Assembly: GCA_023253625.1 (NCBI GenBank)
Contig: JALRFY010000197.1
Coordinates: 1-35,216, forward strand
DNA length: 35,216 nt
Source: Akkermansiaceae bacterium
GTDB taxonomy: Bacteria; Verrucomicrobiota; Verrucomicrobiia; Verrucomicrobiales; Akkermansiaceae
Direction: 5' to 3'
In this document: positions 14,759-23,685 of the stretch, piece by piece
How the letters are laid out: the number at the start of each line of letters is the position of its first letter
Numbering within the stretch: position 1 is the stretch's first letter
Notes under the pieces: model-generated
Seen by the model: only the letters and a program-made list of their open reading frames with translations
Databases searched by the model: none
What the model was told of the DNA's origin: nothing
Program-made: the position numbers and the translations under genes

Positions 14759-15907
14759 ATGTCACGTCACGATTTTCCAATTCCCGTCGTCCACCAGCAT
14801 CGCATCGTCTTCACGCATGCGGCCTTTGCTCCGGAGAACCGGGAGCTCGCCACTTTGCTTGAGGAGGGTGGTGGACGCCGCGCGCTGGTGCTGGTGGAAA
14901 ACCAGGTGGCCGCCGCTTGGCCCGGGCTGGTGGAAAGCATTGGCGGATATTTTTCCGCGATGGCCGTGGAGCTGGCGGGCATTCACCTGCTGCCCGGTGG
15001 CGAATCCGCCAAGGCGGACGATGAGATCGCGCGCCGGATCTGGGAACTCATTGCCACCGCGCACCTCGACCGCCATTCCTACCTGCTCGCCATCGGCGGC
15101 GGGGCCTTTCTCGACGTCGCTGGCTACGCCGCCGCCACCGCGCACCGAGGTGTTAGACTGATCCGTTTCCCCACCACCACACTCGCCCAGGACGACAGCG
15201 GGGTGGGGGTGAAGTGCGCCATCAATGCCTTCGGCAAAAAGAACTGGGTCGGTTCCTTCGCCGTGCCCTTCGCGGTGATCAATGATCTCGATTTCCTCCA
15301 CACCCAGCCGGAGGAAACGCGGCGCGCCGGATTGATCGAGGCGGTCAAGGTGGCGCTGGTGAAGGACCGCGGATTCTTTGAATGGATCGAGGCGAATCTG
15401 GCCCCGCTTGCCGCGCTGGAAAAAAGCGTGCTCGAAACCTGCGTCGAGCGCTCGGCCATGTTGCACGCCCGCCACATCGCGGAAGGCGGCGATCCGTTCG
15501 AAACCGGCTCCAGCCGCCCGCTCGATTTCGGCCACTGGGCCGCACACAAACTGGAATCGCTCACTTCCTATCAACTCCCGCACGACCGCGCCGTCGCCGT
15601 GGGCCTGGCGCTCGATACACTATACGCCGCGCGTTCGGGAATGCTCGCCGCAGCAACGGCCGATCGTGTGCTGGCCGTGCTGCGCGTGCTCAAGCTCGCC
15701 CATTACCACCCGGCGCTGGACCAGCGCGATGCAGGCGGTCGGCGGCTGGTGCTCGATGGCCTGGACGAATTCCGCGAGCACCTCGGCGGCGAACTCACCG
15801 TGTTGATGCCGCGCGACATCGGCCGCTGCGAGGATATCCACCACTTCAATGGTGAAATACTCGGTCGCTGCATCGATGAGCTGCGCGAAATGCCGGGCGA
15901 TGAATAG
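14759..15907 (+). CDS. 3-dehydroquinate synthase-like protein, EboD-like branch
   Basis: A 382-residue member of the dehydroquinate synthase/sugar phosphate cyclase superfamily. The NAD site reads AIGGGAFLDVAGYAAATAHRGVRLIRFPTTTLAQDDSGVGVKCAINAFGKKN. Metal-ligand positions appear intact: Glu in GLIEAVKVALVKD, His in RPLDFGHWAAHKLE and His in LPHDRAVAVGLAL. HAAFAPENRELATLL near the N-terminus, GKKNWVGSF and INDLDFL are features I associate with EboD, the cyclase-like protein of the ebo cluster, rather than canonical AroB. It may therefore make a cyclised sugar for a specialised metabolite; a shikimate role cannot be excluded. asd follows after 64 bp on the same strand. Confidence 0.8.
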   Translation: MSRHDFPIPVVHQHRIVFTHAAFAPENRELATLLEEGGGRRALVLVENQVAAAWPGLVESIGGYFSAMAVELAGIHLLPGGESAKADDEIARRIWELIATAHLDRHSYLLAIGGGAFLDVAGYAAATAHRGVRLIRFPTTTLAQDDSGVGVKCAINAFGKKNWVGSFAVPFAVINDLDFLHTQPEETRRAGLIEAVKVALVKDRGFFEWIEANLAPLAALEKSVLETCVERSAMLHARHIAEGGDPFETGSSRPLDFGHWAAHKLESLTSYQLPHDRAVAVGLALDTLYAARSGMLAAATADRVLAVLRVLKLAHYHPALDQRDAGGRRLVLDGLDEFREHLGGELTVLMPRDIGRCEDIHHFNGEILGRCIDELREMPGDE

Positions 15908-15971
15908 ATTGCCAGAGCGCCGCAAGCCGCTATCTTGCGCGCCCCGGCCCGGAATAGCCGGCTTTCAATCC

Positions 15972-16970
15972 ATGAACCAACCCACAGTGGCGATTGTTGG
16001 CGCGACGGGTGCCGTCGGCGCGGAAATGCTTGTTTGTCTGGAACAGCGGAATTTTCCGCTCGGAAAACTGAAGCTGCTCGCTTCGGCCCGCTCCGCCGGC
16101 AAACATCTCAAGTTCCGTGGCGGGGATGTCGTGGTTGAGGAACTCACTCACGATTCGTTCGCCGGTGTGGACATCGCACTGTTCAGCGCGGGCGGCGGGA
16201 TTTCCAAGGAATTCGGCCCCTCCGCCGCGGCCGCTGGCGCGGTGGTGATCGATAACTCTTCCGCCTTCCGCATGGATGATGACGTCCCGCTGGTCGTTCC
16301 GGAAATCAATCCGCAGGCCGCGAAAAACCGCCCGCGTGGCATCATTGCCAATCCCAACTGCACTACCATCATCTCACTCATGGCGCTCGCGCCGCTGCAT
16401 GAGGTGTTCGGGCTGAAGGCGGTCATCGCATCCAGCTATCAGGCCGTTTCCGGCTCCGGCGCGCAGGGCATCGTCGAATTGGAGGAACAGGTGCACGCCA
16501 TCGTTTCCGGCAAGCCGTTCACGCCGAAAGTTTATCCGCGCCAGATCGCCTTCAATGTGATCCCGCAAGTCGATGTCTTCACCGACAACGGCTACACCAA
16601 GGAGGAACTCAAGATGCTCCACGAAAGCCGCAAGATCATGGGGCTCTCGGAGTTGAAGGTTTCCTGCACCTGCGTCCGGGTGCCGGTCTATCGCTCGCAC
16701 TCGGTTTCCATCACCGCGCAGTTCGAGCAACCCGTGGACGTGGATGCCGCCCGCGCAGCCTATGCCGGCAAGCCCGGCGTGCAGGTCGTGGACGACCCAT
16801 CCAACAAAATCTTCCCCGTGCCGCTCGACACCACCGGCAAGGACGACTGCCTCGTCGGCCGCATCCGCAAGAACATCGTCCTCGACAACGCGCTCGACCT
16901 CTGGGTCGTCGGCGACCAGGTCCGTAAGGGCGCGGCTCTCAACGCCGTGCAAATCGCGGAGATTCTTTGA
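15972..16970 (+). CDS. asd: Aspartate-semialdehyde dehydrogenase
   Basis: A 332-residue enzyme that reduces aspartyl phosphate to aspartate semialdehyde with NADPH, the branch point to lysine/diaminopimelate, threonine and methionine. VAIVGATGAVGAEML is the nucleotide-binding loop, the catalytic cysteine is C130 in IANPNCTTI, SSYQAVSGSGAQG is the family motif, and RVPVYRSHSVSI carries the substrate-binding Arg and the active-site His. Length is normal. The start at 15972 (MNQPTVAIVG) is preferred to the track's 15849, which would overlap the previous gene by 59 bp and add 41 residues outside the fold. A palindromic repeat follows directly after its stop. Confidence 0.93.
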   Translation: MNQPTVAIVGATGAVGAEMLVCLEQRNFPLGKLKLLASARSAGKHLKFRGGDVVVEELTHDSFAGVDIALFSAGGGISKEFGPSAAAAGAVVIDNSSAFRMDDDVPLVVPEINPQAAKNRPRGIIANPNCTTIISLMALAPLHEVFGLKAVIASSYQAVSGSGAQGIVELEEQVHAIVSGKPFTPKVYPRQIAFNVIPQVDVFTDNGYTKEELKMLHESRKIMGLSELKVSCTCVRVPVYRSHSVSITAQFEQPVDVDAARAAYAGKPGVQVVDDPSNKIFPVPLDTTGKDDCLVGRIRKNIVLDNALDLWVVGDQVRKGAALNAVQIAEIL

Positions 16971-16973
16971 AGA

Positions 16974-17039
16974 GATAGTGGATCGCAGATGGTGGATCGA
17001 AGATCTTCATCTACAATCGACAATCGACAATCTACTATC
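16974..17039. repeat. Imperfect 66-bp palindrome between asd and the prenyl synthase
   Basis: The two halves, starting GATAGT and ending ACTATC, pair over about 31 bases with roughly 23 identities; several mismatches are G/T changes that would still pair in RNA. The right half contains a 7-bp tandem ATCGACA repeat. The element fills almost the whole 77-bp gap and ends 8 bp before the prenyl synthase ATG, where the transcript would fold into a long hairpin. It looks like a third family of small dispersed repeats, although only one copy is in this window. Confidence 0.55.
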
Positions 17040-17047
17040 ATCTTCCC

Positions 17048-17929
17048 ATGGACCTGGAATCCTATCTCGCCGACCGCGCCGCACTGGTGGATGCCGCGAT
17101 GAGCGCCTATCTGCCGGCGGGCAGCGAACGACCGTCCACCATCCACGAGGCGATGCGCTACGCCGTCTTCGCCGGCGGCAAGCGGCTGCGGCCGGTGCTT
17201 TGCCTCGCGGCAGCGGAAGCCTGCGGCGGCCTCACCGCCGACGCGCTCGCGCCCGCCTGCGCCGTCGAGTTGATGCACACCTACTCGCTGGTCCACGACG
17301 ACCTGCCCGCGATGGACGACGACGACCTGCGCCGCGGCCGGCCGACCTGCCACAAGGTCTATGGCGAGGGAATGGCCGTTCTCTGTGGCGACGCCCTTCT
17401 CACGGAAGCATTCGCCGTATTGTGCCGGATTCCGGTCACCAAGCGCTATTCCACCCGGGATTACATCGCGGAACTCGCCGAAACCGGCGGCAGCCGCAAA
17501 CTCATCGGCGGCCAGGTGATGGACCTTGAAGGCGAGGGCAAGAAACTCACCAAGCGCGACCTGGTCCGCATCCACATGGCAAAAACCGCGGCGCTGCTCA
17601 CCACCTCGCTGCGGCTCGGCGCGATGACCGCCAACGCCACCGCCGCCAAGCTCGCCGCCCTGACGGATTTTGGCCACAACCTCGGTCTTGCGTTCCAAGT
17701 GATCGACGACATTCTCGACGTCACCCAAAGCACTGAAGTCCTCGGCAAAACCGCCGGCAAGGACCAGGCGGTGGGAAAAACAACCTATCCCTCCGTCATC
17801 GGCCTGGACGCCTCGCGAAAAGAAGCCGCCAAGCTCACCAAAGCCGCTATGGCCGCGCTCAAACCGCTTGGCAAAAAAGCCGACCGCCTCGAGCAGATCG
17901 CCTCGCGTCTCTTGCAGCGCGGGTATTGA
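17048..17929 (+). CDS. ispA: Polyprenyl diphosphate synthase (farnesyl/geranylgeranyl type)
   Basis: A 293-residue trans-prenyltransferase that condenses isopentenyl diphosphate onto allylic diphosphates to make C15-C20 precursors. [16 protein letters not shown] contains the Gly-Gly-Lys-Arg-Arg diphosphate-binding segment. The first Asp-rich motif is [20 protein letters not shown] (D84, D85; DDx4D form, as in bacterial short-chain synthases), and the second is [11 protein letters not shown] (D220, D221). [15 protein letters not shown] is the usual KTxxYP region. Whether the product is FPP or GGPP cannot be read with confidence. The ATG lies 8 bp after the palindrome and shows no clear Shine-Dalgarno sequence. 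Confidence 0.9.
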   Translation: MDLESYLADRAALVDAAMSAYLPAGSERPSTIHEAMRYAVFAGGKRLRPVLCLAAAEACGGLTADALAPACAVELMHTYSLVHDDLPAMDDDDLRRGRPTCHKVYGEGMAVLCGDALLTEAFAVLCRIPVTKRYSTRDYIAELAETGGSRKLIGGQVMDLEGEGKKLTKRDLVRIHMAKTAALLTTSLRLGAMTANATAAKLAALTDFGHNLGLAFQVIDDILDVTQSTEVLGKTAGKDQAVGKTTYPSVIGLDASRKEAAKLTKAAMAALKPLGKKADRLEQIASRLLQRGY

Positions 17930-18082
17930 GCGCAAGCGCCAACCACGCGTCACTTGGCCCATTGACAACGTTGGATCTGCGCCCATCCCGCTTACGAAGT
18001 TTCGAGACGCTTTGTTGAAATGCGAGACCCCAATCATCGTGGCAAATTTTTATCTGCCATCGATGTGTGGGCCGCATGCGAT

Positions 18083-19078
18083 TCATTTTGAAATTGCTTG
18101 AGCCATCCTGCCTTCGATCCGCCGGGCCCGCATGGCGATCATTACGCCGGAAATCACCAATACCCCGCCAAGCCACTCGCCCGGGTGCAGGGTTTCCCCG
18201 AGAAAAATCCAGCCGGTAAGCAGTGCGAAAAGCGGTACCAGGTTGATGAAAACGCCGGACGCCACGCCGCCGATCCGCCGGATCGCATGATAATATGCGA
18301 AGTAGGCAAGGCTGGTCGCGGGCACCCCGAGATAGAAGATGCCGGTCCATGCGGTGGCATCGATGGCGCTGATTTCTTCCAATAGCCCGCCGGCCAGCGC
18401 GAACGGCAGGATCAACGCCGTGCCGATCAGGCAGGACCATGTCACCGCCACCAATGGCGGCAGATCATTCATCACCGGCCGGGCGAGCAGCGTGTAGGCA
18501 GTCCAGCAAAACACGCATCCCAGAATCATCAGGTCGCCAGGCTTGACACCGCTCCGTATCAACGCGAGCGGATCGCCGCGCGAGATGACGATCCACACGC
18601 CAGCCAGCGAGATCAGGATGCCAGCCATGGCGTTTCGCGATGGTCGCTTGCGCTCGATCGCCGCGGAGCAGAGCGCTATGCAGGCCGGGATGAAACCGAC
18701 GATCAGCCCGGCGCGTCCCGCCTCGGTGGTCTTCAAGCCGGTGAAAAACAGGAAGCTGTATCCGAAAATCCCGGTGGCGGCGAGCAGCAGTAGATGAGGC
18801 AGCATGCGGGCCGGCACCCTGAGAATGGCAGCTCCGTGAAGCCGCAGGCAAATCAGCACCAAGACGGCGGCCGCCATGGCGAAGCGCAGCAGCGCGGCAT
18901 TCCATGGATCCACCGAGGCGGAAACCACCCGCCCGACCGGCCAGGTGCCGCCCCACAATGCCATGGTGGCCACCAGCATGAGAATCACCGGCCAGCGCGG
19001 AGCGTCGGGGCCATCATGTGGATCGCGGTATGACATGCGCCATCTATTCGGTGCCCGGGGATGTGATGCGCGAATCAT
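18083..19078 (-). CDS. EamA/DMT-family transporter
   Basis: A 331-residue inner-membrane protein with about ten hydrophobic segments arranged as two EamA repeats. The first repeat begins VILMLVATMALWGGTWPVGR, the second GDLMILGCVFCWTAYTLLARPVM; each ends in a GE- or P-containing amphipathic loop (SLAGVWIVISRGD; LFALLTGWIFLGETLHPGEWLGGVLVISGV). Family members export amino acids, metabolites or nucleotide sugars; the substrate is unknown. Its ATG overlaps the stop of the upstream hydrolase gene as ATGA, so both are probably translated together. A shorter start at 19036 (MSYRDPHDG) is possible and would remove a 14-residue basic leader. Confidence 0.87.
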   Translation of the reverse strand: MIRASHPRAPNRWRMSYRDPHDGPDAPRWPVILMLVATMALWGGTWPVGRVVSASVDPWNAALLRFAMAAAVLVLICLRLHGAAILRVPARMLPHLLLLAATGIFGYSFLFFTGLKTTEAGRAGLIVGFIPACIALCSAAIERKRPSRNAMAGILISLAGVWIVISRGDPLALIRSGVKPGDLMILGCVFCWTAYTLLARPVMNDLPPLVAVTWSCLIGTALILPFALAGGLLEEISAIDATAWTGIFYLGVPATSLAYFAYYHAIRRIGGVASGVFINLVPLFALLTGWIFLGETLHPGEWLGGVLVISGVMIAMRARRIEGRMAQAISK

Positions 19079-21036
19079 TGGCCATGCGCCTGCCGGATCA
19101 CGAATTCCACCAGCTTGTCACATTGGAACCAGTGCCGGTTCATGTCGTGACCACCGCCCGGGATGATATCGAGTGTCATGGCTCCGCCGAGCCCGTCGTA
19201 GCGTTGTTTGAGCAGGCCTGAGTTTTCATTCAACGGAACGACCGTATCATTGTCACCATGGATGTGATAGATCGGCACGCCGGCCTTGGCGAGGGGGGCG
19301 AGGCGTTCGATGGGGCTGTGATCGGCGAGTTGCGAGGCGAATGTTTCCTCCGAGACACCATAGGCAGCGCTTGCGCGCGCAAGTCCGGGCCAGCTGGCGG
19401 GGTTGCAGACCGGGTAAATTCCGGCGATGGCCGCGACCTTGTCCGGATTCCCTGCGGCCCAGTTGTAGAGCATCAGCCCGCCGCGGCTGCGGGCCAGCAG
19501 ACAGGGCTTGGGTGACATGCCACGGTTTGAAACGAGTTCCTTGTGAAAGGCGGTGAACCACGTGCGCCCCTGCGGGTTTCCCATGGATTCGCCGACATCG
19601 ATGCCTGCGATTGCGATGCCTGCCGCGGTGAATTTTTCGAACATCCACTTTTCCTCGCCGCCCGGCAGTCTTGGCAAGGTGGGTGCATACCAGACCCAAG
19701 GTGTGGGTTTCGCGGCGTCGAGGGATTCCGGCAGGATCAAGAACGCGGTGTGTCCCTCGACCGTGAATATTTCGCCGGGCATCGGGAGATGTTTCGCGGG
19801 TTTCTCCAACGCCTTGCGGATGCCGGCGGCGACCGCTTCACCGAGGGCCTTGCGTTCCTCTTCCTGATAGAAATGCACGTCGCTTTTTTGCCGCCAGTTG
19901 TCGAACACCGGCGAGGCATCGATCACGGCGTGCAGATCGGTGACGAGGATGTCCGGATGCCGGCGCATCACTTCCAGGGCGGCGGCGTTGAAATCCGCGG
20001 AGGCACCCTTGCGGCGGGCATACGGGCCCAGGTTGTGATTGGGCACCGGTGTGGTGGTGCAGAAGATGAGCCGGGCACCGGTGTTGCGCAGGATGGTGAT
20101 CTGTTTTTCCAAGTTGGCCTGATAGGTCGCGACGGGCACGGAATACGCCCCCCATGTGTCGGTCTTGGCATCGTAGGATTGCTTCAAATCATGCAGGCCA
20201 TGATTGAACTGGATGACATCCCAGTGAAATCCCTTCTGCCGGAAATCGCCGAGCCAGAGTTCAGTGTTCAGCACACCGCGCTCCGACGGTCCTGCATTGC
20301 CCTCGTTGCGGTGATAGTTGGCGATGCCTTTCAAAGCGGCCTTGGCGGCGTCGTGATAATTCATGCTGATCGAATCCCCGATGACGAGCACGCGCGGCAG
20401 CCCTGGGTCATCTGTGAGGCGAGGGTCGGGCAGGGGAGTGGCGTCGATGCGGTCCACCACGAGCATGCCGTCTTTCGGCTCCGCCGCGAGCGTGGCTTGC
20501 CAGAATCCCCCGGCCAAGTCTTCCGGCGTGAGTGGCGCAATATGCTGGATACGCCAGTGGCGGGCGCGCAAGGTGACACTTACCGGTTTGTCATCGATCA
20601 TGATTGTCCCACCGCGCGGCTCGTTTCCGGCATCCGGAGTGAACCAGCCGGTAACCTCGTTGTCGGTGATGGACGGCTCGCCGCCGGTGGCACCTTCGAG
20701 CAGGGTGGCGACTCGCGCGGAAAACGCCTTGCGTGCGTCGAGAGCCTCGCGGTTGGCGGCATCGATGCCCTGGAACCTCGTCCACACCGGTCCCTTGATG
20801 CCGGCGAAGGAGCGCTTTTCCTCGATGCGGCGGAGTATCGCATCATGCGTCCACACACACTCGAAACGGGAGCGGCCGGTCTCGGTCTTTGGATCGTATT
20901 CCGTTTCCTTCAGCAGTTCGAAACGACGCGTCGCCGGATCGACGCGAAACAGCATGCCGGAGATATCCGCCCCTTCGGATGCCTGACAGAACAAATACAG
21001 GAGGAGTATTCTGAGCCTGGGAACGAGAGCTTTCAT
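19075..21036 (-). CDS. Secreted two-domain hydrolase: SGNH esterase plus alpha/beta hydrolase
   Basis: A 653-residue protein with a Sec signal peptide from the ATG at 21036 (MKALVPRLRILLLYLFCQASEGA); the track's upstream start adds an implausible 33-residue leader. Residues ~35-205 are an unassigned N-terminal region. An SGNH/GDSL domain follows: VLVIGDSISMNY (Ser222), VIQFNHGLHDLK and KSDVHFY (Asp-x-x-His equivalent). The C-terminal third is an alpha/beta hydrolase with nucleophile Ser517 in LLARSRGGLML, acid in HGDNDTVVP and histidine in PGGGHDM. It is probably an extracytoplasmic carbohydrate esterase acting on acetylated or feruloylated sugars; substrate unknown. Coupled by ATGA to the EamA transporter and divergent from the DUF6288 gene. 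Confidence 0.8.
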   Translation of the reverse strand: MKALVPRLRILLLYLFCQASEGADISGMLFRVDPATRRFELLKETEYDPKTETGRSRFECVWTHDAILRRIEEKRSFAGIKGPVWTRFQGIDAANREALDARKAFSARVATLLEGATGGEPSITDNEVTGWFTPDAGNEPRGGTIMIDDKPVSVTLRARHWRIQHIAPLTPEDLAGGFWQATLAAEPKDGMLVVDRIDATPLPDPRLTDDPGLPRVLVIGDSISMNYHDAAKAALKGIANYHRNEGNAGPSERGVLNTELWLGDFRQKGFHWDVIQFNHGLHDLKQSYDAKTDTWGAYSVPVATYQANLEKQITILRNTGARLIFCTTTPVPNHNLGPYARRKGASADFNAAALEVMRRHPDILVTDLHAVIDASPVFDNWRQKSDVHFYQEEERKALGEAVAAGIRKALEKPAKHLPMPGEIFTVEGHTAFLILPESLDAAKPTPWVWYAPTLPRLPGGEEKWMFEKFTAAGIAIAGIDVGESMGNPQGRTWFTAFHKELVSNRGMSPKPCLLARSRGGLMLYNWAAGNPDKVAAIAGIYPVCNPASWPGLARASAAYGVSEETFASQLADHSPIERLAPLAKAGVPIYHIHGDNDTVVPLNENSGLLKQRYDGLGGAMTLDIIPGGGHDMNRHWFQCDKLVEFVIRQAHGQ

Positions 21037-21168
21037 ATGCAAGACATCGGTGGATGGACGGAGGCGCTTGTGATAACGCGCGGAGAGGTGGTGATTTTGC
21101 AGGATATGCGGGTCCGGCGGGATTTTCATTGGCACCGGCCTGCAGCGCCGTTAATGGCGTGTTGATCC

Positions 21169-23595
21169 ATGAATAATCCACATCTTTCCAGATCGATGCA
21201 TTCCTTTTCCCGCAGGTGGCCGGCCGCCATGACCGCCCTTTTTGCCGCATGTGCGATCGCTTGCGGCCAGGGTGCCGCGCCGCCTGATTTCACCAAGGGC
21301 GAGGCCATTCCCGAGAAGGCGCGGCACGATTGGAACCTCGGCGCGACCGGTCTGCGCGGGTGGATGTTCACCAAGGATTTCGCCACCACGGCAGCGCGGC
21401 AGATCAAAGTCACCGCTGTGGCCGGTGGCTCGCCTGCGGATGGCACGCTGGAAGTGGGCGATGTGATCCTGGGAGTGGGCGGGAAGCCGTTTTCCCATGA
21501 TCCGCGCACGGAATTCGGCAAGGCGCTCACACGCGCGGAGTCCGGTGAAGGCGCTGGCAGGTTCGTTCTGACCCGTTGGCGCGAAGGTAAACAGGAGGAT
21601 GTCACGATCATGCTCCCAGTGCTCGGCAGTTACGGCGCGACAGCTCCTTTCGATTGCGAGAAATCCAAGCTCATTTTGCAGCGGGGCTGCGCCAACTTGG
21701 CCAAGCGCATGGTGGAGCCGTCCTACAATCCCGATCCGATCGTCCGCTCGCTCAACGCCCTTGCGTTGCTGGCAGGAGGAAACCAGGAGCATCTTCCGCT
21801 GGTGAAGCGCGAGGCGCAACGCGCCGCCGCCTACGAGGGCAGGGGATTTCGAAGCTGGCATTTCGGCTATGTGATGATGCTCGCCGCCGAATACCAACTG
21901 GCGACCGGTGACGACTCCGTGATGCCCGGCCTGCGGCGGCTCGCGCTTGAGACCGCCAACGGCCAGAGCGCCGTCGGCTCGTGGGGGCATGACTTCGCGA
22001 GACCCGATGGACGGCTCAAAGGCTATGGAATGATGAATGCGCCCGGACTGCCGCTCACCACCTCTCTGGTTCTGGCGCGTGCCGCCGGCGTGGATGATCC
22101 GGTGATCACCGCCGCCATCGAGCGCAGCCTGCGATTGCTGCGGTTCTACATCGGCAAAGGCGCCATTCCTTACGGCGACCACGGGCCATGGATGGAAGGC
22201 CACGAGGACAACGGCAAGTGCGGCATGGCCGCGGTGCTCTTCAACCTGACAAACGAGGACCAAGGTGCGGAGTTCTTCGCGCGCATGAGCCTCTCCGCCC
22301 ACGGCGGCGAGCGCGACTGTGGGCACACCGGCAATTTCTTCAACGTGCTCTGGGCCATGCCCGGTGTTTCGTTATCCGGCCCGCACGCCACCGGTGCGTG
22401 GATGCACGAATTCGGCGCGTGGTATTTCGACCTCGCGCGGCGCTGGGACGGCAGCTTCGCCCATCTCGGGCCGCCGGAGCCGGACTTTGACAGCTATCGC
22501 GATTGGGATGCCACCGGTGCCTTGTTGCTCGCCTACGCCGCGCCTTTGAAAAACCTCTACATCCTCGGCAAGCGGCCCACGAAGGTTCCTCAACTCTCAG
22601 CCGCGGGCGCTGAAAATCATATCGCCCCCGGCCGCGGCTGGTCACAAGGGGACCGCACCAGCGTCTATCAGAAAATGGGCGATGACGAACTGCTGGCGAT
22701 GCTGGGTTCCTGGTCGCCCGTCCTGCGCAGCCGCGCGGCGATGGCACTCGCCATGCGCAAGGATCCGCCCGTCGATCACGTCATTGCCTTGCTCGACTCC
22801 CCCTCGCTCGATGCGCGGCTCGGTGCCTGCAAGGCGATCACCGAGATGCGTGGCAAGGCTGCCACCGCCGTTCCCGCCCTGCGCATGGCTCTTGGCTCCG
22901 ACGCTCTGTGGCTGCGGGTGCGGGCCGCCGAGGCCCTCGCTGCCATTGGAAAACCCGCCGCCGGAGCCGTTCCGGACTTGTTGGAACTGCTGGCGCAGGG
23001 TCCCACCCGGGAAGACCCGCGCGCCATGCAGCAACGTTTCGTTTCCAAGGCCCTGCTCGGTTCGCGCTCCGAACTGCTTGGTCCTGCGCTCGATGGCGTG
23101 GACCGCAAGCAACTCGATCGCGCCGTGCGCTCGGGATTGCGCAATGAGGATGGCTGGTGCCGCGGCAATATTTCCAAACTCTACGCGAAACTCAGTTTCG
23201 AGGAAATCAAGCCACTGCTGCCCGCCATCCTGCAAGCCGTCATCGAGCCCGCGCCCAGCGGCGAAATGTTTGCCGATGAAGTCCGCATCGAGGGATTGCG
23301 CGTGCTGGCCAAACACCACGTTGAAGACGGCATCCATGCCTGCGCCGACTACGTCCGAGACCAAAACCCATGGGCCAGCGAGCACCGCACGCCGGAAATC
23401 CTCAAGATCCTCGAGAGCTATGGCGCGCACGCCACTGCCGTCATCCCGCAACTCAAATCCATTGCTGCGGACTTCGCCGATGGCGAACCGGATTTCCCGA
23501 TGCGGCTCAGCCAGCAAAAAGCCGCCGCCGTACGCGACGCCATCGCGCGGATCGAAGTGGCCAGCGCACGGCCGGAATTGAGGCGTATCCAATAG
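21169..23595 (+). CDS. Exported PDZ / DUF6288 / HEAT-repeat protein
   Basis: An 808-residue exported protein. The signal peptide lies around residues 10-36 (RRWPAAMTALFAACAIACGQG; an alternative start is Met10 at 21196). A PDZ-like domain spans ~60-155 (GATGLRGWMF, then SPADGTLEVGDVILGVGGKPF). The central ~160-480 region matches what I know as DUF6288: SWGHDFARPDGRLKGYGMMNAPGLPLTTSLVLARAAGV, then AIPYGDHGPWMEGHEDNGKCGMAAVLFN, an alpha-toroid-like helical fold. The C-terminus (~500-800) holds HEAT-like repeats (RSRAAMALAMRK; RLGACKAITEMRGKAATAVPALRMAL; RVRAAEALAAIGKPAAGAVPDLLELL). Function is unknown; PDZ plus HEAT suggests a periplasmic scaffold. It is divergently placed from the secreted hydrolase. 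Confidence 0.78.
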   Translation: MNNPHLSRSMHSFSRRWPAAMTALFAACAIACGQGAAPPDFTKGEAIPEKARHDWNLGATGLRGWMFTKDFATTAARQIKVTAVAGGSPADGTLEVGDVILGVGGKPFSHDPRTEFGKALTRAESGEGAGRFVLTRWREGKQEDVTIMLPVLGSYGATAPFDCEKSKLILQRGCANLAKRMVEPSYNPDPIVRSLNALALLAGGNQEHLPLVKREAQRAAAYEGRGFRSWHFGYVMMLAAEYQLATGDDSVMPGLRRLALETANGQSAVGSWGHDFARPDGRLKGYGMMNAPGLPLTTSLVLARAAGVDDPVITAAIERSLRLLRFYIGKGAIPYGDHGPWMEGHEDNGKCGMAAVLFNLTNEDQGAEFFARMSLSAHGGERDCGHTGNFFNVLWAMPGVSLSGPHATGAWMHEFGAWYFDLARRWDGSFAHLGPPEPDFDSYRDWDATGALLLAYAAPLKNLYILGKRPTKVPQLSAAGAENHIAPGRGWSQGDRTSVYQKMGDDELLAMLGSWSPVLRSRAAMALAMRKDPPVDHVIALLDSPSLDARLGACKAITEMRGKAATAVPALRMALGSDALWLRVRAAEALAAIGKPAAGAVPDLLELLAQGPTREDPRAMQQRFVSKALLGSRSELLGPALDGVDRKQLDRAVRSGLRNEDGWCRGNISKLYAKLSFEEIKPLLPAILQAVIEPAPSGEMFADEVRIEGLRVLAKHHVEDGIHACADYVRDQNPWASEHRTPEILKILESYGAHATAVIPQLKSIAADFADGEPDFPMRLSQQKAAAVRDAIARIEVASARPELRRIQ

Positions 23596-23685
23596 CCCCG
23601 CCACATGAAATGAGCAGGGGGGCATGGCCGCCATGACGCCGATGGAAACCAAGCTCCAGCGCTGCTGAATACCTGCTCATGGACA

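Noticed and set aside
16760-18037. Minus-strand 425-aa ORF opposite asd and the prenyl synthase
   Set aside because: Shadow ORF spanning two genuine plus-strand genes and the repeat between them.
19543-21165. Plus-strand 540-aa ORF opposite the two-domain hydrolase
   Set aside because: The minus-strand reading has a signal peptide and two catalytic triads; the plus frame shows none of these.
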